A stretch of 64,000 bases of DNA, taken from Dermatophagoides farinae. Its lineage: Eukaryota > Arthropoda > Arachnida > Sarcoptiformes > Pyroglyphidae. The notes beneath the pieces are model-generated. The model ran no database searches. It was given only the letters and a program-made list of their open reading frames with translations, and was not told the DNA's origin. Location: positions 6,265,001 through 6,329,000 of the forward strand of contig NC_134677.1 of the NCBI RefSeq assembly GCF_024713945.1. Reading direction: 5' to 3'. Shown here in pieces: positions 50,938 through 64,000 of the stretch (position 1 is the stretch's first letter; each line of letters starts with the position of its first letter). Position numbers and translations under genes: made by a program.

Positions 50938-53457
50938 GGCGCCAAATTAGATTATATTAGAAACAAGAACAAAAGAAAATTATTCAATAGGCCAATGAAA
51001 GAATTTTTTTTTCTCTCTTGATGATTAATGACCACCAAATGGGTTAGAATCTAGATGATGATGATGATGATAGTTGGTGATGATGGTCGTTGACCAACAT
51101 TGAAACACAGGATTAAATAGATCTTCTTATTGCGTGCTATGTGTCTTACATTTTTATTTTATTTTTTTTTTTGTTTTGTTTTATTAATATTTACCATTTT
51201 AAATAATATATATTGAACTTTGTTAGATGATGTTCATAGACAAATATTGCATTCATTAATACATCTTCTTCTATCTTAATTATTCTGATCATTAATATCA
51301 TTATTGTTTTTACTTGAAATTTTTTTTTTATAATAATCAAAATCAAATAAACGATAATTTTTTTTTTCTATCTAGACTTTTGCAATGTTTACATATCAAA
51401 TTCTCTATCATATAATTCTCATGATTAAAAAGTAAATAGAAAATAAACGTGTATTGTGTGTGTATGTAAAAATGATGCTATTAGATCCATTAGATGATAT
51501 TGGAGACAAACAAGTCATGTATTTAAGCTTTCAACAGCTCTTTATCAGTTTGTTAGATGAATGTTTCTTGTGTTTTTTTTTCTTTCACATTCGAATGAAT
51601 GTATGTAATATTCTATCTTGTACCCATAATGACGATGAAAACGATGATGATGAGTTGATGTCTAAAAGTTTTCATCATCTTCATTATTCACGTTTTTTTT
51701 GCCCATTTCTTTCGCTTTAGGCTCTATGATGATTCTTGTCATCGTTTTTTTTCTCTCCCCATATTTATGCTCAAAATTCACCTTTCCTATCCGATCCTCT
51801 GAACTTTATCTCTATCTTTCTCACTCTCTCGATTCATTATTCACTCTATTCAAGATTGCTGTTCAATCATTATCAATTCGCAAAATTGATGGCATTCATT
51901 TGATGAGAAACCTGAACCATCAACCATGTCGACGATTCACTCTGGTTATAGTGAGAGATATTTCTTTCTTTTCTCTTTTTTTTCGGTTAACAACAACCCA
52001 AAGAAAACCAGTTGTTTTAATAATTCCAACAACAACAACAATTATTTTTTTCTGTAAAGAGATGATGATTTCATAGCCGTATCATCATCATCATCAATAT
52101 TCGAGTCTATCATTCATTTACCAACTTTAAATCATCAAAAAAAAAATGTTGATCGCTCATTTAACTAATCAAAATCGACATTGATGCACACACAAACACA
52201 CTTATTTATCTAAACACAAGTAACCGATCAGGTTATCTGATCAAGATTAGTTTCGTTGTTATCATCATCATCATCATCATGGTTATTTCGATTTCATTGG
52301 TCAAAATTGTTTACAATAACAAATAAAAATCTTTTTTCCCGCTCAAACAATAAAGATGTCATTACTTTTTTCTCTATATTTCAATGGATGGAATTTAAAA
52401 TTTTTTTAAAGGTTTCAAAATCCAAATGATTATCCGTGATGAGCGGGATAGTCGATTGTTTATTGACTCTAGTCAGTTTTTTTTGTATTATTGTTTCTCA
52501 TTACGTATATAAAAGTCCATTAAGAAAAATCTGCTGTGTGTCTGTGTGTGTGTTTTTTTTTTGCGAAATATTTATTTTGTACACTTTGTGTGTTTGTATA
52601 ATGCTCACAATGTTTCATTTTGGTTTCTCGAGTAAATGATTGTTTGTGTGTATGCGAGTTTGCCAAAATTTGAATACTAATCATACTTATCATTAAACGA
52701 AATTCGCTATTATCCTTTAGTCATCATTATTTTATATACTATAGTTGTAAAAAAAGAACCAGTATGCATACATTTTGGATATTAATTCTGGTGAATGAAC
52801 ATTATATGTACGAGGAAACACTTTATCATCTTTATTAACAATGAGCTCCGTATCATTAATGATTATCCACTTATTTGCCAATTATAATCATCAACCCTTT
52901 TTATTTGATGTTTTCTGTTCTTGTTCTTTCATTATTAATAATGGTAAACATCATCTTTGTAGCCAAATGTAAACTAGTTTTAAATTTTGATTGAAATTTT
53001 TTTATTACTTTTTTTTACATTATGAAATTTACAATGTAATCCACAGGGGAATTGATTGTTTAGTTTAGTTTTGTTATTATTATTCGTATATCATACCTTC
53101 GATCCAGATGACCTTGTTTATTATTCTTTCATTCTTCAAATTCATTTTGATTATATTGGTTCATCACTTCAGGGCATTCAATTTCAAATATATTTTTTCA
53201 TTCACTTTGCTAGCAATTTCCGTTTACATTTTTTTATTTTACCAGAATTATTTCATGTGGTTCTATCTGTTCTCGTGAATATTCTAATATTATTATTATC
53301 ATCATCATAATTATTCTTAATGATGATTTCTAGGAATCCATTTAGCAATATATGCGTGTTGTTTTTAAAAATGCATAAAATTTACATAAATGTAAAATTG
53401 ACTTTAATCTTATTGTTATTATTATTGCTTCTTTTTTTCTGGTAATTTTAAAAATGA

Positions 53458-53478
53458 TTTTTTTTTTTTTTTTTTTTT
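53458..53478 (+). repeat. T21 homopolymer
   Basis: Uninterrupted run of 21 T. Confidence 0.9.
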
Positions 53479-54868
53479 GGTTTTTATTCAGCAGTTGTGG
53501 TTGTGAATAGAATTCAATGAAACATACATACACACAAAATGTAAATGTTTTTTTTTTATTTTTTATTTTATCTAATGTCCAGTTTTTGTTGTTGTTTTTG
53601 TTCATCCTAATTTCTATAACCACAAGATTCTATGGATGAAAAAATATTTACATCATTATTGTCATTGTTCGTATGTATCCCACGCGATACAATAATGGAT
53701 TCACATTTTAAAAATGACATCATTTAAGTTTTAATTGTATGATGACCATAGACGATGTGTGTGTATATATATATCGGTGGGTTTGTGGTAGCTATCACTT
53801 ATTATATGATGATGATTTGCTTGTATCTGATTTTTTTTTTCTTCGACACAAAGCTATGAATATAATATATTCATTATTATTACTTTAATTAGAATATACA
53901 TGAATGAAGTTAACTTTTAATGATTATTGGCTACATTTTATTCATTCATACAAATTTTTTTTTCTATTCATTTAGATTTTTTCTCACTATATCACATATA
54001 TACCAAAGCACACACACACACACACACGTAATGAATATCAAGTCTTTGTTGTTGTTGTTGTTGCATTATGGTTTATATGGCATAACTATGGGACATAGAT
54101 TATATATATGACATATCCGATTCCTACTGTCTTGATGAATGAATGATCATCTATGTATAGATACATTTGATAGTAGACCTCACACATTCATTTATTCATT
54201 CAGTTTTTTCAATATATCAACAATCAGTTAAAATTTTTTCATGAAGAAGAAAAAAAAAGAATAACAACCAGAAAATTCATAACAATCTGATGGACATGAT
54301 GTTCTGTTGATGATGATTACTGTTGAATGTTCTAATCATGATGTGAATCATAGAAGAATGACAGACTAGATTTGATCTTAGCTGTCATTCTCTGTGTGTG
54401 TGTGTGTTCGTTTTTTTTCTTGATTTGTGAATTTACATTGAGTCTCAACAGTATAGAAGAATTGAATTTGTGCCAAATTTTTTTTCGTTTTGTTTAATTT
54501 ACAGATGGACAAGGCAATCTTTTTTCAACAACAAAAAAAAATTTGACTCATATTTTCTTTCTCGTTGTTTTAAGTAATTCGTGAGAAAACTAAAACGAAA
54601 AAAAAATGTTGATAAACTTCACAAAGTTTTAGAGTGATCTTTGAAAATCACTGAATTCATAGCATTTTTTGTTTGTTGATTTTGAAAAAAGTTCAGTTTG
54701 TAAATGTCACAAAATTCTTATCAAACATACCGTTATGTAATGATTATAAAATACTGATAAACTTTTTGAGAGTATTTTTTTCTGATTATCGATGATTCCA
54801 AGAAAATTTTTCTCTTTAGATGATTTTTTATCCACATTATTCATCGATGTTTTAATGAATTCGGATAG

Positions 54869-54888
54869 GATTCATGCATGCATGAATC
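54869..54888. promoter_or_regulatory. 20-bp palindrome containing two overlapping TGCATG motifs
   Basis: GATTCATGCATGCATGAATC equals its own reverse complement. It contains TGCATG at 54875 and 54879. TGCATG in RNA is the conserved binding site of Rbfox splicing factors, so an intronic enhancer role is possible if this is intron. Confidence 0.25.
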
Positions 54889-57800
54889 AAATGAATTGAT
54901 GGATGGATGCCCATGGATGCTAATGAATTTTGGCTTTTCAAATGAATCACACGCACACACACACATTTACAAAATATCAGAGAAATCGACGACTGTCAAC
55001 AACTTTACCATTTCATTCATTCATCGCCATTCATTTGATGTACAAAAAAAAAAATTCTCAACCAACGAATTTAGTCTACATCTTTTTTTTTGATTGATTA
55101 CTTCATTTAAATCCAAACATGCAATCCTAGTTTAGTATTTTTTTTTCTTTCGGCCCTTCATCATCATCATCGGTCGAAAAAACAATCTCCATTCATTTCA
55201 ATCTTGTTGTCATCATCATTATTATTATTATTATTTTTGAATCACCTATTCTATGGAGTGTTATGCTAACCGGTTAATACAAAAAATTTCAATTTACAAC
55301 AACAACAACCAACAATCTTTTTTTGTTCATTTCATTGCTGCACCAACATTCATTCATTTCGTACTTTATCTCATCCATATCTTAGATATGTTTGGAATCA
55401 TGAAAATAAATGAAAATAAATTGACCAACCACACACACACACACACACATCATTTCGCCGTGTTATTTATGACATATTCAATTTTCAACTTCACACTTGA
55501 TTCTCATGCACAATTGGAATTATTTTTTTTTCTCTACTTATTCAGACAATGATAATAATGGAGATGATAATGATGATTGTGTGTGTTTGTATGATCATCT
55601 ATTTTCTTGTATATTATTCAAAGATCACGGAAATCATTGCTTTAGGTTCGCATAAAATCATTTAAATGAATCTCAAAAAATTCACTACATCCGTTTTTAT
55701 CTATTTTTATATTGTCGGTAACCAGACTCTGATGATGAATCTCCCCAAAAAAAAGATGTTTCAATAAGCTATAATTGAATAATTTTTTTTTGACAAATTG
55801 TTACGTGCTATTTAGTAGGCACGAATATTCGTTAGCCACGAAATCACGCTTTATCATGCACCCAATTGAATAAATTGCTAATTGAAAAGCTACATGGATA
55901 CACCTTTTTTTCTAATTATTATCGAAAGCCAATCGATATAGAAAGTTTGTTATAATTTCTATGATGTTGTCCATTTAATGAAACTCACGATCTTCATGTT
56001 TGATGTATGGCTAACGAGAAAACAATTTTTCATTGAGAAATTATTCATAGCACGAACTGTTGAAAGATTTTGCCATTCAAATCAATTAATCGGGTTTTTC
56101 AAATCGAATGATAAATTATTATTTTTTTTTTCAATCACTCGAATTTCCGACTACAATTTAAAAAAAAAATTTCATCCACTCATGATTCATGAATAAATAC
56201 AAAATGTTTGTCATTTCAAATAATTTTCAATAGATTTTTTTTCGATATTGAAAAAAAAATAAAATTAATTTCGATTAAACAAAGAAATGAATGGTGGATC
56301 GATCGATACATGAACAAATCGTAAATTCATATATATTCAATTTAAGCTACGAAAATCTTATCGAAATGTTTCTTTGTTATTTCATTTCAGTATTGATCAA
56401 TAATGCAATTCATCTTTCTATTTTGTTTTATTTGATTTTCTTTTCTGATGCGGACCATCGGGGAATTAATTTCGTATGTCTGGGTATTTTCCTGTGAATC
56501 CGATCAGCACACACACACACACACACACGTCATAAATTCAATGTCAGAAACCGACTTAAGTTTATGACAACGTTTATATAGCTTTTGTTTTCTTTTTTTT
56601 TCATTTTTAGCTTTTTTCAAACGAATGGCTGGTTTGTTATAAGATTTACTTACCCATAGAATTTGGCTATGTTTGCCATTTTGTTTGCTTGTGATTTATA
56701 TCATTATCCTCCATCCTGTAAAAAAAAATCAATGAAAGATTTTTATTAATTTGTTCATATGTCTTTCAAGTTACTTATTCCTTCGTTTCCCGAACTCTTA
56801 CGATGATGATCATCATCAACAAGAAAAAAATAAATATAATGTCCTAAACAAGGAATACTGATGATGATGATGACGACACATTGAGTTTCTTCCAATCACG
56901 ATTATTCTTTCGTGTGTTTAAATCGTTTTTATTCTTTCAATCTGGATGTTAAAGCTCTTATGTTTTGCTTTTCATTACATAGGAAGTGACATTAATTTTA
57001 ATTATAAATTTTATTGTCTCTTTTTTGTTCCTTTCTATTTCTGATCCTCATACAATGGCGACTTATCGTCATTGTCATTGTAACTATGGAATTATTTTTG
57101 GATTCATTCACCATTGCTCTTGCTAACTTTATTGCCACCACTTCGCTTTAGCCAATGCTTTTATCTCTTCGATAGTTTTTAAATTCGATGAATTTTTTTC
57201 TTATATGTTGCGGACAATGTGGTGAAATCAAAAAGTCATTTGATTTTTGTTTGTTTGTTTGTTTGTTTTTTTTTGTCTCCAAATGAAATCATTGACGATA
57301 GCCATACAGCCGTTGTCATTGATTTCCAACAGAAAAGAAAGAGGCAAATGATGTTCAGTTTTTTTTTCACTTGAAACTTCATTACCACGGATCGATGAAG
57401 ACCACAGAAGATTGTGTGATAGTCGAGAAATATGAAAAATCATTTTTTTTCCACCATCATGCGATAGTTTTCTATTCTCCATTTGGTCAGCTTCAATTTA
57501 TTTCTGGCAAGTGGACCGCCTAACTCGACAACAAATCGTATAAACAATTTATGCAGGATGCATTCAACAATGGATTCAATTCCGGGTATACATTTGTACA
57601 ATTAGTTTGTTTTTTTGTATGTGATTCATAGCATAACGATTTGAAACGATTATCGAATTGAATATGTGACTTGAATACCATTGATGATCAAATCAAAAAA
57701 AATCTTTATATTCCAATAAAATATGAACGATTCGAATATTTGAATTGTTCATTCGATTGCTGTTGTGGCCATGATGATGATGGCTTGTACATTGACAGAA

Positions 57801-58347
57801 AATAGACAATATATTTTCAATATATAAATCATTTTCGTTTATTTCAAAGTTTGTACACGAACTCTGAACATAAAAAATTTGGATCGAAGACAACTACGTA
57901 CTCAAAATACCTCAGTTGTGATCCCCACACATACACACCAATGTAATGTGGACCCCAATAACTCAGCAGGATAGATATATTTTTTTTTTCTCTGTTATGG
58001 TCGTCATTTAAATTTTGGCAATTGCTGAAAACTGTGTTGTTGTATTTTCGTCCACCAAATAACAACTACAAAGCTAACATTAACCACCATCATCAATGAG
58101 TGATCAAAACTATAGAATCTAGTAGCCAATTCATGATATAGTGATTCCGAAGAAACAAAAAAAAAAAAAAATCTTGCAGCGCAATATGTACTGCATGTCT
58201 TGAAGATTAATTTCATCGTCTCTAGTCTAGTCAGTTCTATCTCACTCACTTTTTTTGTCTTTTTCAATTAACATATGCAAACAAAACGCAGCAGAAAATT
58301 CAAGATACTGGATGATACGTGTATAGTCAAAATGAACAAAACCAACT

Positions 58348-58372
58348 ACACACACACACACACACACACACA
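58348..58372. repeat. CA microsatellite
   Basis: About twelve CA units followed by CATA units. Confidence 0.9.
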
Positions 58373-59945
58373 TACATACAAATAAAATGCTAATCCATCT
58401 TCGTTGGCTTCGATTTCTTCTTGTTTACGTTTTTATTGGTTGTCATTATTGGTTAGTATCATTGGGCATGTTTGTTTGTTTTTTGTTGTTTTTGACAACT
58501 AAACGAATTTCGATGGGCAAATATACCATTCTACAGCTGTTGTCATCTTCGTTAAGAGAAAATATATCTGATCTGATCTGATCACAATCTCATTCTTGAT
58601 CTTTTTTTTTCATCCCCTAAAGAAAATAGTTGAATCAGAGAACCGGAGATGAATGAATGACTGACTGGATTGATGGTTGGATTGATAGTATTTCAAATGA
58701 TCATTTGCATTTTTTTTTTGGCTTTGTTTTGTTTGTTATATCTTACCACTTACCACATCTATCATTGAATTTTTTTTTATACCGATCACTTTCTTTTAAA
58801 CGATAGATTTATTAACTTTGATAATGACTTGTCAAATTTCTTCACTTTTCTATGAGTAAAAATATTGTTGGCAATGAATAAATGAAACATACATAGAGAA
58901 TTTGATGACCATTTTCAAAATGTTGATTCGATACTCTCTCTTGAACGATATGCTGCTGATGATGATGATGATAATTGTATGGCTAGGTGATTATAATCAT
59001 GACAATTTTTTTTTCTGTTTATTGATTTCAATAATAAAATATAAAAATAGAATTTAAAACTCTGTGTTTATTATTTAACAGCCATAATTGTAAATATATT
59101 TAACGACGATAATAATAATATGATGATGATGATGATAATCATCATCATTCAAAGTTTATTTGATCAAATGCGCAAACAGTTTGAATGCAAAAAGGAAAAA
59201 AAAAACATTTTACAATCTTGATTACCATTTTTCTTGTTTCTCTCACTTATATTATATTGATGATAATGTAATTTCTCATTAGATTTAACTTGGTTACGAT
59301 TTGTCTTCTTGTATCAACTGAGCAATGATCATCAAAATAATTAAAAACAAGGCAATGTTTTTTTTTTATTGACCTTTTTCATTATAGAAATTTTTTTTAT
59401 TTTTCAATCATCATTACAACAAAAACCTTAGTCAAATCGTTACATATTTGGGTTTTTTTTTACTATCAACATTACCATGAATGACAAACAAATCATGTAT
59501 TTCTATGATTATGATAGAATGACTGACGATTCACAGAATCAAATTCAAATTACATAGATAGGAACACAAAGAGCAGACAGAAAATAAACACAATTCTTTT
59601 ATCATACAACCAAGGTTCATATATGTATTTGAATTTCCACATTTTCCGTAGTCCGTATTATTTTTTCATCATCATCATCATTCTTTGAACAATTTAGCTT
59701 TCGCATTGAAGTCAGTTTTGTTCTGAATTCTTTTTCTTTTCTTTCAACAATTTTCTAAACGACAAATGGGTGACAATAGAATTTTTTTTCTTGTTTTACC
59801 ATTAATTGTCTCTTGTCTTTTCACAGACAATGAAAGATTCAATCAACCAACTAATACATAAATGGAGAGAGAGAGAGAGAGACCAAAAACCGTTGTCATC
59901 GTGTTCCATGAAACAAAACGTCTGTTTGTATGCTATATCTATGTA

Positions 59946-60025
59946 CAATAACACCTCGTTTAACGTTGGTTGAAACGAATGAATCGTCATGGAACGAATT
60001 CTTATCATTATCCGAAGTATCACTG
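59946..60025. mobile_element. Candidate pogo-like MITE, 80 bp, degenerate
   Basis: The segment starts CAATAACACCTCGTTTAACG and its other end, read in reverse complement, starts CAGTGATACTTCGGATAATG. Thirteen of the first 20 positions agree and five of the seven differences are transitions. Both ends are flanked by TA (59944-59945 and 60026-60027), the target duplication of pogo and other Tc1/mariner-superfamily elements. A CAGT start with an ACCTCG(T/A)TTAA core is, from memory, typical of pogo/Tigger-type termini in animals. At 80 bp with no coding capacity it would be a miniature non-autonomous copy. The decay of the repeats makes it an old insertion, if the call is right. Confidence 0.35.
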
Positions 60026-63000
60026 TATTTATTTGTGTGTATACACATATATGTGTGTGTGTGTGTGTGAGTGTGTTCAAACCAGACAATGAATTGGTTG
60101 TAGGGAATTATTTTTCTTCATTTGGTTTTTTTTTGTTATCTTTCAATTGAACAATAATAATAATTTGATGAAAATAATTGTACCATTATCATTTTTTTAC
60201 AATCAAATGATGAGTTTAATTTTATCCCGATAACTATTATTGAGCCATAATTATTGTTTAATTCGAATAATGGTCATCTTGTCAACTATTTATTTATCAA
60301 TTGAAACCATCAATAGAATTGAATGCTGATAGTTGATTATTTTAAATGTTAAAGGATTTTTGACATTTCTTCACCAATACAAAATGTGCAAATTCATTAT
60401 AACTCTCTCTATATTAAGTTCAAATCCTGAATTGGGATATCTTATCTTGTATATTACAAGTTTCTATTATGTAGAATCTTTTCACTAAATCGCTCACGAT
60501 TCACCAATTGTTAGATTTTTTTTCTGTGGCTATTGAAAATGTCTGCATCGCAAAAAAATTCATTCAAAACTACAAAAGATAAGATAACTGACAGTTGTTT
60601 AATAAAGGCTAAATAGAAAATGCTTCATATTTAGACACAATGGGCTATTGGTTCAAATTGAAATTTGATGAAACTTTCTCCTTTTTTTTCTTCACACTTT
60701 TTGATTCTTTCAAACTTTTATAAAACGGTAGCACGACATTTGATTTATTGATCAATATCACATCTTTATCGCAACCTCATCTTAGTCATTTGCTTCCGTT
60801 TTTTATTATTTGGTTTCGATCATGGAATAATAACTGGATCGATCCATTTTTTTTCGATGTTGCAAATCGATTCAAAAAAATCAAGCCCCATCACATTTAT
60901 GTCATAATATTACGGGATTAGGTCGAACACGATCCAAAGTATTCCTTTTTGATCATCATCATCATCATCATATCATCATAGTTTGCACACTTTCCCATTT
61001 TTCTCTATTTTTTTTTTTTTTTTTGAATACTGATTTTCATTAACCTCAAATAAAAAAAAAAGATTATCTCTTGATCAGCATATCGTTTCGGCAATCTTTA
61101 TGCCTATCGATTTTGTATTTTTTTTTCTTTGTTTTAATGATTTTTTCAACTGTCCTACAAAGTAAAAATGGTTCATTTCATTTCATATCATTTCATCTTT
61201 GAAATCTATTTCGTTGTTTAAAAAAACCCGTTTTATCATCAATGATGATAATCATCATTTAAAGTTTTTTTTCTATTATATAATAATGATTCAACTATTT
61301 GTCTTGTACATAAAGAGAATGTATCTATTGTTTTTTTTTTGTTTTTATTTGTCATGGCGACATTTTTTTTCTTCTTTTTGCTATAAGCCTCAACGTCAAT
61401 GGCTTTTTTTTCTCTCAAGAAAAAGATATGTGGATATTTTTGTTTTATTATTTAGGATAATAATGTCATCAAAATAAATCGACAATCTATCGATGTGTTG
61501 ATAATGTGATTGCAAATTTGTTTTTTGCTTTGTTGTTTTTCATTGAAAGCATTGTTTTCTTCTTGTTAGTTCGTTGTTTCTTTTATTAAAAGATTCAATA
61601 CTGTTTCATGGCAACTGTTATTAATTTTTTTTTGTTCACATCTATTTTATACATAGATTTAATAGAGGAAATAACAGTGTTTCAGGTGGGGGAAAAAGAA
61701 AGTAACAACATTATTGATAGACATTAATGAATAGGAAACAAAAGAAAAGAAAAAACCTCGAATTTGGAAGCCAAATGATATTGATATGGATTTATTCGGT
61801 GTTTTTTGTTTTGTTTTGTTTCGGCATTATTATTATTATTATTTACATATTTGATTATCCAGTAATTACAATATGTGTATTATTATTAGGCAAAATTTGA
61901 GTTTTTTTCATTTCATTTCATTTTATTATTGTTGAATTTGCTTTCAAATCAATCATTGTCTTAATACCTATGAATGCATTATTTTTTTTTGTTGTATTTC
62001 ATTACTGAAATACCTAACTTTAATAATAATTATAATAACTAGGCCAATCCGAATACAATGATGGCTTTTGTCTTTCTCTTTTTCTCTCTATTTCTTTCTA
62101 TGGAAGCCGCCATTGTTTTTTTTCAATTCGATTCATCATCACCTTCATCATGTTTGAACAAACATACAAGATGATGATGATGATGATGGTGAGAAAAGAT
62201 TCGATATGGATTCTTGGGAGATTTTTCTTCTTTACACACACACACACTCTCTCTCTTCTTCTCTCTTGATATTTAATGCAAACACATTGTGTGTCGCAAC
62301 TTTTTTTTTGATGATGAATGACTAAAATCATTTTGAGTGTTATGTTTATTTTTTGTTCGAAAATACATTCAATACAATACTTATGATTATGCTTATGAAT
62401 ACATTCAAATCTTATGGTCTATTGAATAATTTTTATCATTATCATCATCATCATCATCATGTTTTCGGTGTTTATTATTATTAGTATGAATTCATATAAG
62501 GTGCTTTATTTTCGTCTATTTTAAATACCGAATCATTTCAAGTTGTTAAATGTGTTTGATTAGTACGGATGAATATTATTATATGAACCATATATATTTA
62601 TTTAATTCTGAAAACGAGAAAAGAAAATCAAAAAGCATTATTGTTTGATTGGTCTTTTTTTTCCGCGTTATTTGCTATGATAATTTATCAGGCATTGAAA
62701 ACATCTTGAAAAAATTTTTTTTCCAGTAGAAATTTTATATAAATGTGTTAACGATTCAATTAGTCAACTATATGTAAGGATTTTTCTTTTGTATATTTAT
62801 GGTTAAAATTCATGATATGAAATTGGTGGTGGGGGGGAGAAAGGGATTTTAAAATTTTTGAAAACGATTTTATCAGATTATCAAAGTGGAAAAAACAAAT
62901 GGCCAATTCTTATCCGATCAAATGAAGAGAAAAACAAAATAATACATTACATTTCATACACATGCTGGTATCATTATGACTTTCACTGGACATTCGTTTT

Positions 63001-63504
63001 TATTTCATTCGATTTATAAATGATCATTTTATTCTATCTATCTTTATCTTTATCTTGTTCAATTTGAAGAAGGCAAAAAAAAAATTTTTTCAAGATCGTT
63101 AAAGAATTGATAGCTATCTGTCAAACGATGGACAGAGAGAAAACCTGTCATCCCGTATTGCCTTGCATAGATATAGTATAGTTATATAGTGAACTATTAT
63201 TACGGACAATTGATTGTTGCCATTCTTTTTTTTTTCTTGATATAAATATGATTCTAAATCGCAATTGTAAACTTGATAATAACAATGATGATGAAAATGA
63301 TATGCTTGTTAGTGGTGGATGGTGAAAAAAAAATCATTGTTTTGGTTAAAGAAAAACGAAAACCACATTCAACAACAACAATAAAGAGAACACATAATTT
63401 TTTTTATTCGGCCACTGTCATTAGTATATGTGTGTAAAAGGCCATGTCATTCGAATCAAACAAAAGGAATTGAAAATGAAGAAAATGAAATGAAATGGAA
63501 TGGA

Positions 63505-63530
63505 ATGATGATGATGATGATGATGATGAT
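63505..63530. repeat. ATG microsatellite
   Basis: Eight to nine ATG units. Confidence 0.9.
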
Positions 63531-64000
63531 CACATCAACAATCGTTACTATCCATATAGAGAAAATCAAACACCCATTATATTACCAACGATCACGAATT
63601 CTATACATTCGAAATGATTAACATTCTTAATATACCTTTCGGATTAGTATTATGTTTTTTGTTTTCTTATTTCATTTATTCACATGATGATGATGATCAT
63701 ATCTATCTACTAAAACAAGAACATAGAAATAAACTGATGATGATGTTCATGATAACAAGTTAACAAATGAAAGAATTTTTTTTGCCATTTCTCATCGTTT
63801 TTTCTTTTGATTTTCATTGTCAACCAATGGAATGAATGATGAACATGAACAAAAATAAAAAAAAATACTTATCCGGCTGTCGGCAGTTCTTATATTGAAA
63901 AATTCTTGTTTTGATTTTTTCTTTCACTTTTACATGAAAATTTTACTTGTCCGATTATTAATTACCATTCTAAATGTTGTACTTGTGTACGATGTTGTTG

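Larger units (their letters stand above)
47700..64000. other. Non-coding, repeat-rich stretch (putative long intron, part 3)
   Basis: The right end of the window shows no confident exon. Minus-strand frames between 57228 and 58267 are relatively repeat-poor but overlap one another in different frames and match nothing known to me. A phase-1-compatible frame follows the acceptor at 55545 (see findings). The region contains the best mobile-element candidate (59946-60025) and the 20-bp TGCATG palindrome at 54869-54888. There is no polyadenylation-plus-stop arrangement that would mark the end of the gene begun at 14931. Confidence 0.5.

Noticed and set aside
51699-52076. 125-codon frame, with a good acceptor at 51720
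   Set aside because: The frame needs a TTG start, T/C-rich DNA keeps it open, and no matching donor or family is seen.

Overview
This 64 kb window is AT-rich eukaryotic nuclear DNA. It has almost no gene content and is saturated with simple repeats: ATG/ATC, GTT/AAC, TAA/ATT and TG/CA arrays, plus A/T homopolymers. There are no operons, no Shine-Dalgarno-spaced ORFs, no rRNA or tRNA signature, no CRISPR array and no intact transposon. The composition, the density of trinucleotide microsatellites and the small number of transposon remnants resemble the genome of an arthropod, most like an astigmatid (dust or scab) mite. That placement is an inference from style, not from a marker gene.

Layout. 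1-14903 is non-coding and repeat-rich, presumably intergenic or 5' leader. 14931-15531 on the + strand is the only segment I can defend as coding. It is a 200-codon exon rich in serine that ends in a hydrophobic signal-peptide-like segment, followed at once by a good phase-1 splice donor. From 15532 to the right edge nothing coding is recognised with confidence. The simplest reading is that most or all of this is a very long first intron (at least 48 kb if no nearer exon is used) of a secreted or membrane protein whose remaining exons lie to the right. A compact alternative, a second and last exon at 15816-15901 after a 284-nt intron, cannot be excluded.

Non-coding signals that stand out: an 80-bp TA-flanked element with pogo-like terminal inverted repeats at 59946-60025, with a related fragment at 19571-19639; two abutting TATCGATA (DRE-type) sites at 4826-4841; a perfect 20-bp palindrome made of TGCATG repeats at 54869-54888, with a triple TGCATG at 30963-30976; a CpG-dense 14-bp palindrome at 36213-36226; a GC-rich TATAAAA spot near 38092; a possible recursive-splice point at 39854/39855; and eight T-homopolymers of 17-21 nt on the + strand against a single A run of that size. 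I found no convincing new multi-gene system. Most short ORFs in the window are products of microsatellites or T-rich tracts.
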